Assembly (NCBI GenBank): GCA_964538875.1
Contig: CAZIHO010000028.1
Span: 1 to 31,282 of the forward strand
Origin: CAZIHO01 sp964538875
GTDB taxonomy: Bacteria > Pseudomonadota > Gammaproteobacteria > Chromatiales > Chromatiaceae
Reading direction: 5' to 3'
Length of the DNA: 31,282 bases
How positions within the stretch are numbered: the first letter of the stretch is position 1; every line of letters starts with the position of its first letter. The notes below the pieces were generated by a model that was not told the DNA's origin, did no database searches, and saw only the letters and a list, made by a program, of their open reading frames with translations. Shown here piece after piece: positions 1-7,934 of this stretch. The position numbers and the translations under genes are program-made.

Positions 1-334
1 ATTTAGTTATCGACGTTCCTCACGCCTTGTCCGGGCCTGTCCCTATCTTGGCCCAGTGCCGAAAGGCGCAACCTGCTGACCTTGCTTTGACGTTTCCTGG
101 TGCCGGTGGTATTTACTTCGTTTCGATTGGCGGTTTGGGTAGGGATTTCATCGCAAGTTGCTGCGGCAACAACTAATATTCTCCCGGTCCGGGCTGGCCT
201 AGGACCCAGGATTCCCCATGGTTTGTGCCGCCTGGTCAACTGCCCAAAGGGCTTTCCATTAGTTGCGAGCCATTGACTGATTCCGCAGGCCGGCGCGGGC
301 GCCTTGGTGCGTTCCTGGCCTAGGGGAAGGATGA
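1..334. other. Non-coding leader upstream of the MBOAT gene
   Basis: I see no convincing gene here. The only long reading frame is on the minus strand (3-239), is rich in Arg/Thr and lacks a ribosome site, so I treat it as chance. Two small hairpins are visible: GCC-GAAA-GGC around 58-67, and GTTGC/GCAAC with a TGCG loop at 157-170. They could belong to a structured 5' leader, but I cannot match them to a known riboswitch. A purine-rich ribosome site (AGGGGAAGGA) ends just before the ATG at 335. Confidence 0.5.
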
Positions 335-1882
335 ATGCTGTTTAACTCGTTCGAGTTCCTGGTGCTGTTCCTGCCGGTCAGTTTGGGCCTGTTTTTTGGG
401 TTGGGGGCCCGGAGTCCCCGGCTGGCGGCGGCCTGGTTATTTGGCGCCTCCCTGTTGTTCTACGGTTGGTGGAACCCTCTCTACGTTGGTTTGTTACTGG
501 GATCGATCCTGGTCAATTTTTCCTTTGGCTGGGTTCTATCCCGTCCTAGTGAACGGTTTGGGCCAGGGGGGCGGCGGGCGGTGCTGGTGCTGGGGCTTGG
601 CGCCGATCTCGGGTTGCTCGGCTACTACAAATACGCCAACTTTTTTGTCGATAGCCTGAATGGCGTATTCGACCTGGGTTGGGGGTTGGAACCCGTCCTA
701 TTGCCCCTGGGGATTTCTTTTTTTACCTTCACCCAAATTGCCTTCTTGGTGGACGCCTATCGGGGTGAGGTGCGGGAGCCCCGCTTTATCCATTACGGTC
801 TGTTCGTCACCTATTTCCCCCACCTGATTGCCGGGCCGGTGTTGCACCATAAGGAAATGATGCCCCAGTTCGCCCAACCGGAAACCTATCGGATCCAGTG
901 GGACAACCTGTCCCTAGGGCTTACCTATTTCGCCTTCGGCCTATTCAAGAAGCTGGTATTGGCGGATGGCATCGCGCCCCTGGCGACCCAGGTATTCAGC
1001 GCGGCGGCGGGGGGCGCCACGCCCAGCCTATTCATCGCTTGGGGCGGGGCACTGGCGTTTGGGCTGCAACTCTATTTGGATTTTTCCGGCTATTGCGACA
1101 TGGCCATGGGGTTGTCGTTGCTGTTCGGCGTGCGCTTGCCTTTGAATTTCAATTCCCCCTATCAGGCGGTGAATATCATTGATTTCTGGCGGCGCTGGCA
1201 CATGACCCTGTCCCGGTTTCTACGGGATTACCTCTACTTCCCTCTGGGCGGAAATCGCCGGGGGGTTAGGCGCCGCTATCTGAATCTGCTGGCCACCATG
1301 CTGCTGGGCGGGCTGTGGCACGGTGCCGGTTGGACCTTTCTACTGTGGGGCGCCCTGCACGGTGCCTATCTCATGGTCAATCACGCTTGGCTGGAATTGC
1401 GCCGGATGCTGGGCTGGGGGCCCGGCCGTTCCCGGCTGGGGCGCTGGGCGGGCCGGGCGCTGACGTTCTTGGCGGTGATGGTGGCGTGGGTGCCGTTCCG
1501 GGCGGCGGATCTGGATACTAGCTGGCGCCTGCTGGGGGGCATGGCGGGGGCTAATGGCATCCAGATTCCGGAGGGGGTGTTTCTACGTCTGCCAGCGTGG
1601 GCGAGCCGGATCTTGACCGATTGGGGCATCCAAGCCGGGTCCTGGGCCGGGTTTGACCGGACCAGTTGGCTGTGGATCGGCGGCCTGTGCCTGCTGGTAT
1701 GGCTGGCGCCCAATAGCCAGCAACTGCTGGCCCGCTTCCGGCCGGCCCTGGAGCCGGTGACGCCCTCCCCATGGCTCGGCTGGCGCCCCAACCTCTGGTG
1801 GATGGGCGCGGTGGCGGGGTTGCTATTTTTTGCCTTGACCCGCATGGACCGGCACAGTGAATTCCTCTACTACCAGTTCTGA
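335..1882 (+). CDS. MBOAT family membrane-bound O-acyltransferase (AlgI-like)
   Basis: Polytopic inner-membrane O-acyltransferase of 515 residues, the usual AlgI size. Family members move acyl, usually acetyl, groups from a cytoplasmic donor across the membrane to a polysaccharide or other extracytoplasmic acceptor. Visible signs are many hydrophobic segments, the early motif NSFEFLVLFLPV, the central YLDFSGYCDMAMG segment, FWRRWHMTLS, and the conserved active-site histidine in GGLWHGAGWTFLLWG around residue 330. The ATG follows a strong ribosome site. Its 3' end overlaps the next gene by 26 bases, so the two are probably translationally coupled. That neighbour is an AlgX/AlgJ-like SGNH protein, which supports a polysaccharide O-acetylation pair. 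The acceptor polymer is unknown; no polymerase gene lies in view. DltB-type function is less likely given the neighbour. Confidence 0.9.
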   Translation: MLFNSFEFLVLFLPVSLGLFFGLGARSPRLAAAWLFGASLLFYGWWNPLYVGLLLGSILVNFSFGWVLSRPSERFGPGGRRAVLVLGLGADLGLLGYYKYANFFVDSLNGVFDLGWGLEPVLLPLGISFFTFTQIAFLVDAYRGEVREPRFIHYGLFVTYFPHLIAGPVLHHKEMMPQFAQPETYRIQWDNLSLGLTYFAFGLFKKLVLADGIAPLATQVFSAAAGGATPSLFIAWGGALAFGLQLYLDFSGYCDMAMGLSLLFGVRLPLNFNSPYQAVNIIDFWRRWHMTLSRFLRDYLYFPLGGNRRGVRRRYLNLLATMLLGGLWHGAGWTFLLWGALHGAYLMVNHAWLELRRMLGWGPGRSRLGRWAGRALTFLAVMVAWVPFRAADLDTSWRLLGGMAGANGIQIPEGVFLRLPAWASRILTDWGIQAGSWAGFDRTSWLWIGGLCLLVWLAPNSQQLLARFRPALEPVTPSPWLGWRPNLWWMGAVAGLLFFALTRMDRHSEFLYYQF

Positions 1883-2916
1883 CCCCCATCGCCGCTACGT
1901 CCTGGGCCTGATGGCGCTGGTGGCGGGCCTGTTGGCGGGGTCCTGGGGGTTGGGAATCTATTTGCAACCTGTGCAGGGGGATCTGACCCGCATCGGCGCC
2001 TATCCGGAGCGGCAGTTCGGCTGGAATCAACCCCAGCCCGCCTATGCCTCGCCCCTGGGCACCCTGGCGGACTATCGTCAGCCGGTGGACCTGTTGGTGC
2101 TGGGCGATTCCTATTCGGCGGGGGGCTGGCAATACCATCTGACCGGCGGCGGCGCCCGCTCCCAACTAAGCCTGCATTTCGAGCAGGTGACCCTGGAGCA
2201 GATTCTGGCCCACCCGCGTTACCAGGCCGATCCACCCCAGGTGCTGATCTACCAGGTGGTGGAACGCAGCCTGCCGGTGCGCCTGCTGAGCCAACCCTGC
2301 GACCCAGTCGGAGCCAGGGTGCCCCGGCCCCCTCATCGTTGGACCCTGGCGGCTGGTGCGGACGGGCCGCCGCTGGCCAGTCAGGCCCGTAGCCAGGACT
2401 GGCGGCAAGTGCGGCTGGCCACCGCCCCCAGCTATCTGCTCCAGACGGGACTGCGGAGCCTGGGCTTGGAAATGACCGACGCGGTGCGGCTGCCCCTCCG
2501 CCAGCCGGCGCCCTTTTCCAGCAGCATCCGGGACCAGATCCTGGTGTTTCGGGGTGACCTGGACAAGGCGCGCCTGTGGGAACCAATGGATCTGGACGAG
2601 ATGGCTTGTCGCATCGAGTCGCTGCGGACGCGGGTGGAGGCGAATGGCCGCACCCGCCTAGTGTTCATGCTGGCGCCGGACAAGCTGACCGCCTACGCCG
2701 ATTGGCTGGGGGATCCGGCCCTGGCCCGGATCAGCCGATTGGCGGAACTGGCGGAACGGCTACCGGGGTTGATTCCGCGCCTGGACCTGGCCTTGATCCA
2801 GGCGATCCGGGCCGGGCAACTGGATGTCTATTTGCCCAACGACACCCACTGGGGGAGCGCTGGATTCCGGATCGTGGCCCAGGTGCTGGGGGAGTTTCTG
2901 GCCCGGCCCGCTGGCG
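1857..2916 (+). CDS. AlgX/AlgJ-like SGNH hydrolase-fold acetyltransferase, 3' end lost in assembly gap
   Basis: At least 353 residues; the frame runs into 100 Ns, so the C-terminus is unknown but probably close. The N-terminus has a short polar stretch and one hydrophobic segment (LMALVAGLLAGSWGLGIYL), fitting a signal anchor into the periplasm. Family landmarks are the GDS block (LVLGDSYSAGG, about residues 81-91) and the downstream Asp-His pair in NDTHWGSAGF (about 325-334). Together they form the Ser-His-Asp site of AlgX/AlgJ-type acetyltransferases. These partners pass acetyl groups from an MBOAT protein to a polysaccharide. The start is a GTG at 1857 inside the upstream gene; an ATG at 1911 would cut into the membrane segment, so GTG is preferred. 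Function is inferred from motifs and the MBOAT neighbour. Confidence 0.8.
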
Positions 2917-3016
2917 NNNNNNNNNNNNNNNNNNNNNNNNNNNNNNNNNNNNNNNNNNNNNNNNNNNNNNNNNNNNNNNNNNNNNNNNNNNNNNNNNNNN
3001 NNNNNNNNNNNNNNNN
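2917..3016. other. Assembly gap of 100 Ns
   Basis: Exactly 100 N characters, the conventional placeholder for a scaffold join of unknown size. The real missing length, and any gene within it, cannot be judged. It truncates the AlgX-like gene. The first 17 bases after the gap form a palindrome. Confidence 0.99.
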
Positions 3017-3033
3017 TTAGCTAGTACAGCTAA
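3017..3033. repeat. Palindrome abutting the assembly gap
   Basis: TTAGCT and AGCTAA are perfect inverted copies separated by AGTAC, starting at the first base after the Ns. It may be part of a longer repeat that broke the assembly. The rest of 3034-3189 holds no gene I can support. Confidence 0.5.
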
Positions 3034-3189
3034 TGAATGTTAGGGACGCTACACCAGGCGCCGTTGGGCTTCGGTCGCCCGATCCAAACTGAAGTCCTGA
3101 GGGAGCAGCGGCAGCCCCGGTCTGGAGCTACCGTGGAATCGCGGCATCCCGAAGCGATCGGACCTGGTTCAACCAGCCTCCCTGGTGCC

Positions 3190-4083
3190 TCATCCCCTGA
3201 GCCGTTGTTCCGCTTCCTCGACCAACCGGTCTATGTCGTCCGTCAGGCCCGGATACTCGGCCTGAATTCGTTGGGAAATGGCTTGTTCCGCCTCGCTCAA
3301 GTCCTTGGGGTGGAGCCAGTCGGATTTGGACGGGTCCAACACATTGGCCAGGTACACCACGTCCCCCAGGCTAGTCGGCTTGCCTGGTAGTGGGCGAGGC
3401 TGGTCGTGATCCAGGGCGGTGTTGGCGATGTCGCCTGGTGTTTCCAGGATGGTGAGGAGGGCATGGCCGATATTTTCATGCCACCGGGCTGCCAGGTACT
3501 TGGCGGAGACGGGCCGAATCACCAGCTCCTCATCCTGGGTAAAGCGTTGCAGCAGGTAGAAGGCGCCTAGGTCATGGACCCAGCCGGCCAGCATGGCGGC
3601 ATCCGGATCCAGATTAGTCATGCGCTTGGCGATCATGAATGCCCCGCAGGCGGCCCGCAGGGAATGTTTCCAAAGTTTGGAGGCAACGTCCCCATACACC
3701 ACCATACGCTTGGCGGCTTCGAGTTGCTTGGCGGTCACAGATAGGCTTAGCCGGCGCGCCATGGGCAAGCCAAGCTGTTGAATCGCCTGGTGGACGTTGA
3801 GGGTGATTGGTTTGCGGCCTGTCTTCCTGGCATTGGCCAGTTGGAGGATGCGCAGCGACAGCAGGGGCTCCAGGCTGATGATGGCTGACAGTTGCTCCAG
3901 GGTCTGGCTGGAGTCTTGCAGCAGTCCGCGCAGCTTGACCAAGAGGTCAAAGCTGGTCGGGAAAGCCACCACCAAGGAGAGTTCCGATGAGATTTCCCGA
4001 AACAACTGGAAACGGCGGTCATCCAGCTCCTTGCCCTGCCTATCGCGGCGCGCGGCGGAGCTAACTTGTACGGTATCCTGCAT
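3190..4083 (-). CDS. HDOD domain-containing protein
   Basis: 297 residues, cytoplasmic. After a basic, polar N-terminus the protein carries an HDOD domain (about residues 25-230). This is an HD-hydrolase-like fold that usually lacks the full metal-binding HD set and acts in signalling. Typical elements are LLQDSSQTLEQLSAIISLEPLLSLRILQLAN, the helix HQAIQQLGLPMARRLS, and the WVHDLGAFYLLQ region. Partners are often chemotaxis, c-di-GMP or stress proteins; none is adjacent. An upstream extension of the frame to 4242 is possible, but the ATG at 4083 gives the natural family start. A TATAAT box on the same strand lies about 31 bases upstream of it. Transcription is divergent from the DUF3574 gene. 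The precise role is unknown. Confidence 0.85.
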   Translation of the reverse strand: MQDTVQVSSAARRDRQGKELDDRRFQLFREISSELSLVVAFPTSFDLLVKLRGLLQDSSQTLEQLSAIISLEPLLSLRILQLANARKTGRKPITLNVHQAIQQLGLPMARRLSLSVTAKQLEAAKRMVVYGDVASKLWKHSLRAACGAFMIAKRMTNLDPDAAMLAGWVHDLGAFYLLQRFTQDEELVIRPVSAKYLAARWHENIGHALLTILETPGDIANTALDHDQPRPLPGKPTSLGDVVYLANVLDPSKSDWLHPKDLSEAEQAISQRIQAEYPGLTDDIDRLVEEAEQRLRG

Positions 4084-4113
4084 TTCCGTGAAGTCCGTCA
4101 CAGGTTCCGGCCC

Positions 4114-4119
4114 ATTATA
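4114..4119 (-). promoter_or_regulatory. Minus-strand -10 box for the HDOD gene
   Basis: Read on the minus strand this is a perfect TATAAT about 31 bases before the ATG at 4083. No good -35 box sits at the expected distance (CCAGTA at 17 bases), so the call rests on the -10 alone. Confidence 0.45.
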
Positions 4120-4183
4120 GTCAGCCGGGCATTTTTTACTGGCGGCGACCAAAAAAGATCCAAAATTAACGCCTGGAACTGCC

Positions 4184-4594
4184 ATGCGATTCATCCCGCA
4201 GCTACTGGTCCTGGTCTTAACCGCGATTGCCGGCGGCTGCACCCAGGGGGTCCGCCTGCCCTGTGATAGCGGCCAGGACGGCTGGTTACTTGAAAGCCTC
4301 TACTTTGGCACCGCCGGGCCCAACGGGCCGGTCACCCCCGACCAGTGGCAAGCCTTTGTGGATGAAGTGGTCACGCCTAGGTTTCCAGACGGCTTCTCGG
4401 TGTTGACCGGCTCCGGCCAATGGAAGACCGCCGCCGGGACCCTCATAAAGGAACAAAGTCACTTAATAAGCCTGGTGCATCCGGATAGCCAAGCCGCCAG
4501 GGTCCAGATTCTGGACATCATCCAGACCTATAAGACCCGCTTCGGTCAGGAGTCGGTGCTGAGAATCCAGGCACCGGTGTGCGCTTCCTTCTAG
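4184..4594 (+). CDS. DUF3574 domain lipoprotein
   Basis: 136 residues. The N-terminus is a lipoprotein signal peptide: MRFIPQLLVLVLTAIAGGC, with lipobox AGGC and the acylated cysteine at residue 19. The rest matches the DUF3574 pattern: LYFGTAGPNGPVTPDQWQAF, then FPDGFSVLTGSGQW, and a GTLIKEQSHLISLVH segment. Family members are small envelope proteins of unknown function. The gene is divergent from the HDOD gene across 100 bases. Its stop lies upstream of the preferred start of the following MscS-type channel gene (71 bases apart), so both may share an mRNA. The ribosome site before the ATG is weak. Outer- versus inner-membrane sorting is unproven; residue +2 is Thr, which favours the outer membrane by the usual rule. 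Confidence 0.8.
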   Translation: MRFIPQLLVLVLTAIAGGCTQGVRLPCDSGQDGWLLESLYFGTAGPNGPVTPDQWQAFVDEVVTPRFPDGFSVLTGSGQWKTAAGTLIKEQSHLISLVHPDSQAARVQILDIIQTYKTRFGQESVLRIQAPVCASF

Positions 4595-4665
4595 CCGCTA
4601 CACTTGTGCGGAAATCCGGCGCCCGCCGTCCGGTCACTCCCATCAAGAGCATCTGGAGGCCCCCC

Positions 4666-7011
4666 TTGCCGCTTTTCTGGCTCCCCCATTCCTGGGGACC
4701 GCGCAACAGCCGCGCGGGCTGGCACGGGCTGGCGTTGGTCCTTGCGCTGGGCCTGGGCGTCCCTTGCCAAGGGCTCCAGGCCGGGACGCCGCTGCCTGGC
4801 TTGACTCAGCCGGCCCCCGCCAAAGTGGACAAGCCGGCGGCTGAATCAGCGGACCAAGCCGAGCAGGCCCTGGTGGCCAAGCTCGCGGAAGCGGAAGCGG
4901 CGGCCACCAGCGGCAGCCAGGAGACGCCGCCGGACCTGGAGCCGGCGGAGATCGCGGAACGGCGGGAACTGCTCACCAAGCGGGTGGACTCCTACCGTCG
5001 CCAACTGACGCAATTGCGGGCGTTGGCTGATTCGCGGGTTTACCTGAACATGGCCCGCAAGGAAGGCTTCAACATTCCGCGGGTGCCCAACTCCGATACC
5101 TATCCCTTCGTGGTCGTGGATCAACTGCGGGAAGCGGAACGCTCGGTCACCCAGGCGCTCAAGGCCCTGGTGTCCACCGCCAAGCTGCTGCAACGGGAAT
5201 ACGAAAGCAGCATCCTCCAGTTGGGGCAACGGCAAACCCAGGTGCGTCAGGCGGCGGAACGCATCGAAACCCACAAGGGCGTGGATCAACTGCCGCGCCT
5301 GCGGTGGCGGAAGGAACAAGCAGAGTTATGGGTCGGCATTCAAGAGGGCGCGGTCGGCATCCTGGACACGGAATTGCAGGCCAACAAAGAAAAACAAGCC
5401 TACCAGCAGGCCCGCTTGGACGAAATCCGGGTTGAATTGGCCAAGACCCAGGGCAAGGTGGTGTTCACCCGCCAAGACCTGGATCAGGTCAAGGCCAACC
5501 TGGCGGAGGAGCGGGAGACACTGACCGGCGAGATGGAGAGCGTCGCCAACGCCGCCGAAGCGGCGCGTAAGGAACTGGTCCAGGCCGAGGCCGCCCTGGC
5601 AAAGGCGCTGGAGGGTGACAGCCAGGAACGGGCGGCCCTGCATCGCACCGCAGAGGTCAAGCGCTTGGAATCGGAAAATCTGGCTCTGAGCGGCCGGCTG
5701 CTGTCGTTCCGGGTCCAGGGGTTGGGCTCGGAAGGAGAAATTTGGGAAAAGCGCTGGCATTTGCGCCAAACCCAGGATCCGGAGACGATTCGGGTCGGCG
5801 GTCAGGAGGCAGAGCGGGAACAGGCCGAGGCGGCGGTGTGGCTGGAGTTCATCGAGCAGCGTAGCGCGGAGGCGCGGGGCCTGGTGGTGGAACATGAGGG
5901 CCGCGTCAAGCGGGCGGGATCCCTGGAAGAGTCCCTGCACCATACCCGCATGGCGGAGCTTTACCGGCAACTCATCGACCTCTACGAGGAGTTCCGGCAG
6001 CATCTGGACGCCTACCTGCGCCTAGTGGAATTTTGGAGCAAGGACGTGGAAATCGCCCGGGGCGGGCAGACCCTGACCCATCGGGTGGAGTCCCGGGCGA
6101 CGGAGGTGTGGCAGATCCTGCTGGCAATCTGGAACTACGAGGTGTTCACCCTGGAGGACCAGATTGAGGTGGAAGGCCGGGTCATCACCGGCAAGCGGGG
6201 CGTCACGGTCGGTAAATTCGTCCACGCCCTGTTGATTCTAGGCCTGGGATTCTGGCTGAGCCGTTGGGCCTCGCGCCGGGTCGAGCAATTCACCATCCGC
6301 CGCTTGCACATGGAGGCCAGTCACGCCCGTCTAACCCGGCGTTGGATCGATCTAGTGACCCTGGTGATTTTGGTGGTCATCGCCCTGAATCTGGTCAAGA
6401 TTCCCCTGACCCTGTTCGCCTTCCTGGGCGGCGCAGTGGCGATTGGCATCGGCTTCGGTACCCAGACCCTGTTCAAGAACCTCATCAGCGGGCTCATGAT
6501 TCTATTCGAGCGGCCCTTTCATTTAGGGGACCTGGTGGAAGTGGGAGCCGTCCGGGGCCGGGTGTCGGACGTCGGTTTGCGCTCCTCGGTGGTGCGGGAT
6601 GCCCTGGGCATCGAGACCCTGATTCCCAACAGCAGTTTTCTGGAACAAAACGTCACCAACTGGACCTACACCCATGCCAGCGTGCGCTTCAGCGTCCAGG
6701 TGGGGGTCGCCTATGGAACCGACTGCCGCCGGGTGCGGGACCTCTTGGTGGAGGTTGGCAAGCGCCATGGGCAGGTGCTCCCGGACCCAGCGCCGTTCGT
6801 ACTGTTCGAGGATTTTGGCGCTGATGCCCTGTTGTTCAGCCTCAACTTTTGGCTCGAATTGCACCCCAACATCGACCGCCTAGTGGTGCAGAGTGATTTG
6901 CGTTTCATGATCGAGGCCGCCTTCGCGGACGCTGGAATCAGCATCGCCTTTCCCCAACGAGATGTGCATTTGGACACGGCCAGGCCTCTGGCAGTGCGTC
7001 TGGTCGAGTAG
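4666..7011 (+). CDS. MscS-family mechanosensitive channel with long periplasmic coiled coil
   Basis: About 781 residues from a TTG at 4666, which sits 7 bases after a GGAGG ribosome site and gives a clean signal peptide (LALVLALGLGV then CQGLQAG). A GTG at 4579 in the same frame lacks such a site and overlaps the previous gene. Residues about 50-510 are charged, Gln/Glu/Arg-rich and largely helical, as in the periplasmic region of MscK/MscM-type channels. Membrane helices begin near residue 517. The pore helix and upper MscS domain are clear: GGAVAIGIGFGTQTLFKNLI near 588, then LMILFERPFHLGDLVEV. Only about three membrane helices are visible, far fewer than the 11 of E. coli MscK, so this is a compact variant. 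It should release solutes on osmotic downshock; ion specificity cannot be read from sequence. Confidence 0.9.
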   Translation: MPLFWLPHSWGPRNSRAGWHGLALVLALGLGVPCQGLQAGTPLPGLTQPAPAKVDKPAAESADQAEQALVAKLAEAEAAATSGSQETPPDLEPAEIAERRELLTKRVDSYRRQLTQLRALADSRVYLNMARKEGFNIPRVPNSDTYPFVVVDQLREAERSVTQALKALVSTAKLLQREYESSILQLGQRQTQVRQAAERIETHKGVDQLPRLRWRKEQAELWVGIQEGAVGILDTELQANKEKQAYQQARLDEIRVELAKTQGKVVFTRQDLDQVKANLAEERETLTGEMESVANAAEAARKELVQAEAALAKALEGDSQERAALHRTAEVKRLESENLALSGRLLSFRVQGLGSEGEIWEKRWHLRQTQDPETIRVGGQEAEREQAEAAVWLEFIEQRSAEARGLVVEHEGRVKRAGSLEESLHHTRMAELYRQLIDLYEEFRQHLDAYLRLVEFWSKDVEIARGGQTLTHRVESRATEVWQILLAIWNYEVFTLEDQIEVEGRVITGKRGVTVGKFVHALLILGLGFWLSRWASRRVEQFTIRRLHMEASHARLTRRWIDLVTLVILVVIALNLVKIPLTLFAFLGGAVAIGIGFGTQTLFKNLISGLMILFERPFHLGDLVEVGAVRGRVSDVGLRSSVVRDALGIETLIPNSSFLEQNVTNWTYTHASVRFSVQVGVAYGTDCRRVRDLLVEVGKRHGQVLPDPAPFVLFEDFGADALLFSLNFWLELHPNIDRLVVQSDLRFMIEAAFADAGISIAFPQRDVHLDTARPLAVRLVE

Positions 7012-7034
7012 CCTAGTCCGGAGGAGTGGTGGTC

Positions 7035-7718
7035 ATGTGGATATCCCTGCGTCAAACTGGCTTGAGCCTGCTGCTGACCTGGCTGCTGGTGGCCGTGGCC
7101 GGGGCGGACGCTGGGCCGAATCCCAAGCAACTGGTAGGCGGCGCCTGGACCGCCCTAGGGAATTTCCTGGACGACCCGGAGCAGGGCCAGTTTCGCGCCG
7201 CCCTGCCTAAAGCCAAGGCGATGCTGATCGTCCCTGAACTGGTCCAGGCCGGTTTCATCGTCGGTGGTGCCGGGGGGGCGGGCACCCTATTGGCCCGCCA
7301 GCCCGGCAGCGCCGCCTGGAGCCAGCCGGCCTTTGTCACCATCGGCGGTCCCAGTCTTGGATTGCAGGCGGGCGCGGAAGTCTCCCAGGTCATTTATCTG
7401 GTGATGACGGATACTGGTCTGAAAAGCCTGTTGACGAACAAGGTCCAGTTCGGCACCGGGGTCAGGCTGGCGGCGGGCAGCGGCGGCGGCACGGGCGAGG
7501 TCAACGCGGACATTCTGTCCTTCGCCCGGGGCAAGGGGCTGTACGCGGGGGTGGTGGGCAAGGGCCTGGTGGTGGAAATGGACCTGGCGGCGGCCAAGCT
7601 GTTCTACGGCCGGGCCGTGTCCGCTGAGGAAATCCTAATAAAAAAGCAGGTTTACAACCGGGAAGCCGGTAAGCTGGTGGCCCTGGTGGCCAAGGCTGCA
7701 TCGCCGCCCCGCCGTTGA
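7035..7718 (+). CDS. Secreted SYLF (Ysc84-type) lipid-binding domain protein
   Basis: 227 residues. A signal peptide (SLLLTWLLVAVAGADA) is followed by a SYLF/Ysc84 domain over most of the protein. Recognisable blocks are AMLIVPELVQAGFIVGGAGG, WSQPAFVTIGGPSLGLQAGA, VIYLVMTDTGLKSLL and GVRLAAGSGGG, ending with YAGVVGKGLVVEMD. In eukaryotes this domain binds phosphoinositides; bacterial versions are periplasmic or outer-membrane associated and poorly understood. The ATG at 7035 is preferred because a GGAGGA ribosome site lies 9 bases upstream; a GTG at 7026 overlaps that site. It starts 23 bases after the channel gene and is probably cotranscribed with it. Two envelope proteins in a row suggest a shared membrane-stress context, an inference only. 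Confidence 0.88.
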   Translation: MWISLRQTGLSLLLTWLLVAVAGADAGPNPKQLVGGAWTALGNFLDDPEQGQFRAALPKAKAMLIVPELVQAGFIVGGAGGAGTLLARQPGSAAWSQPAFVTIGGPSLGLQAGAEVSQVIYLVMTDTGLKSLLTNKVQFGTGVRLAAGSGGGTGEVNADILSFARGKGLYAGVVGKGLVVEMDLAAAKLFYGRAVSAEEILIKKQVYNREAGKLVALVAKAASPPRR

Positions 7719-7829
7719 CAAGGCGTGTGGAGGTCCCGGCGCGGCGGCGACGGGCGCTGGGCTCCCCGTAGATGGCCGCTCGTCCCCCTGGCCAGCCCGC
7801 GCCGATTTGCCCTTTTTTCTCCAGCTACC

Positions 7830-7856
7830 TAAATATTTGGCCGTAAAGCGCGATAA
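7830..7856 (+). promoter_or_regulatory. Sigma-28 (FliA) type promoter for the chemoreceptor gene
   Basis: TAAATATT, then 11 bases, then CGCGATAA. The enterobacterial FliA consensus is TAAAGTTT, 11 bases, GCCGATAA, so each half matches 6 of 8 positions with exact spacing, including TAAA and CGATAA. It lies 78 bases before the ATG of the chemoreceptor, where a class 3 flagellar promoter would be expected. Confidence 0.7.
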
Positions 7857-7934
7857 AGCATAGAAACATACCGACGCCCCGACCGGGAGCGGCCAATAGT
7901 GGTCAATAGGAAATAAGCGATAGAGGTGCCCTCC

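Noticed and set aside
3..239. 78-codon minus-strand frame at the window edge
   Set aside because: No ribosome site, odd composition and no recognisable feature; a chance frame.
3049..3147. 32-codon minus-strand frame after the assembly gap
   Set aside because: Protein-like in places but very short, without ribosome site or known family.
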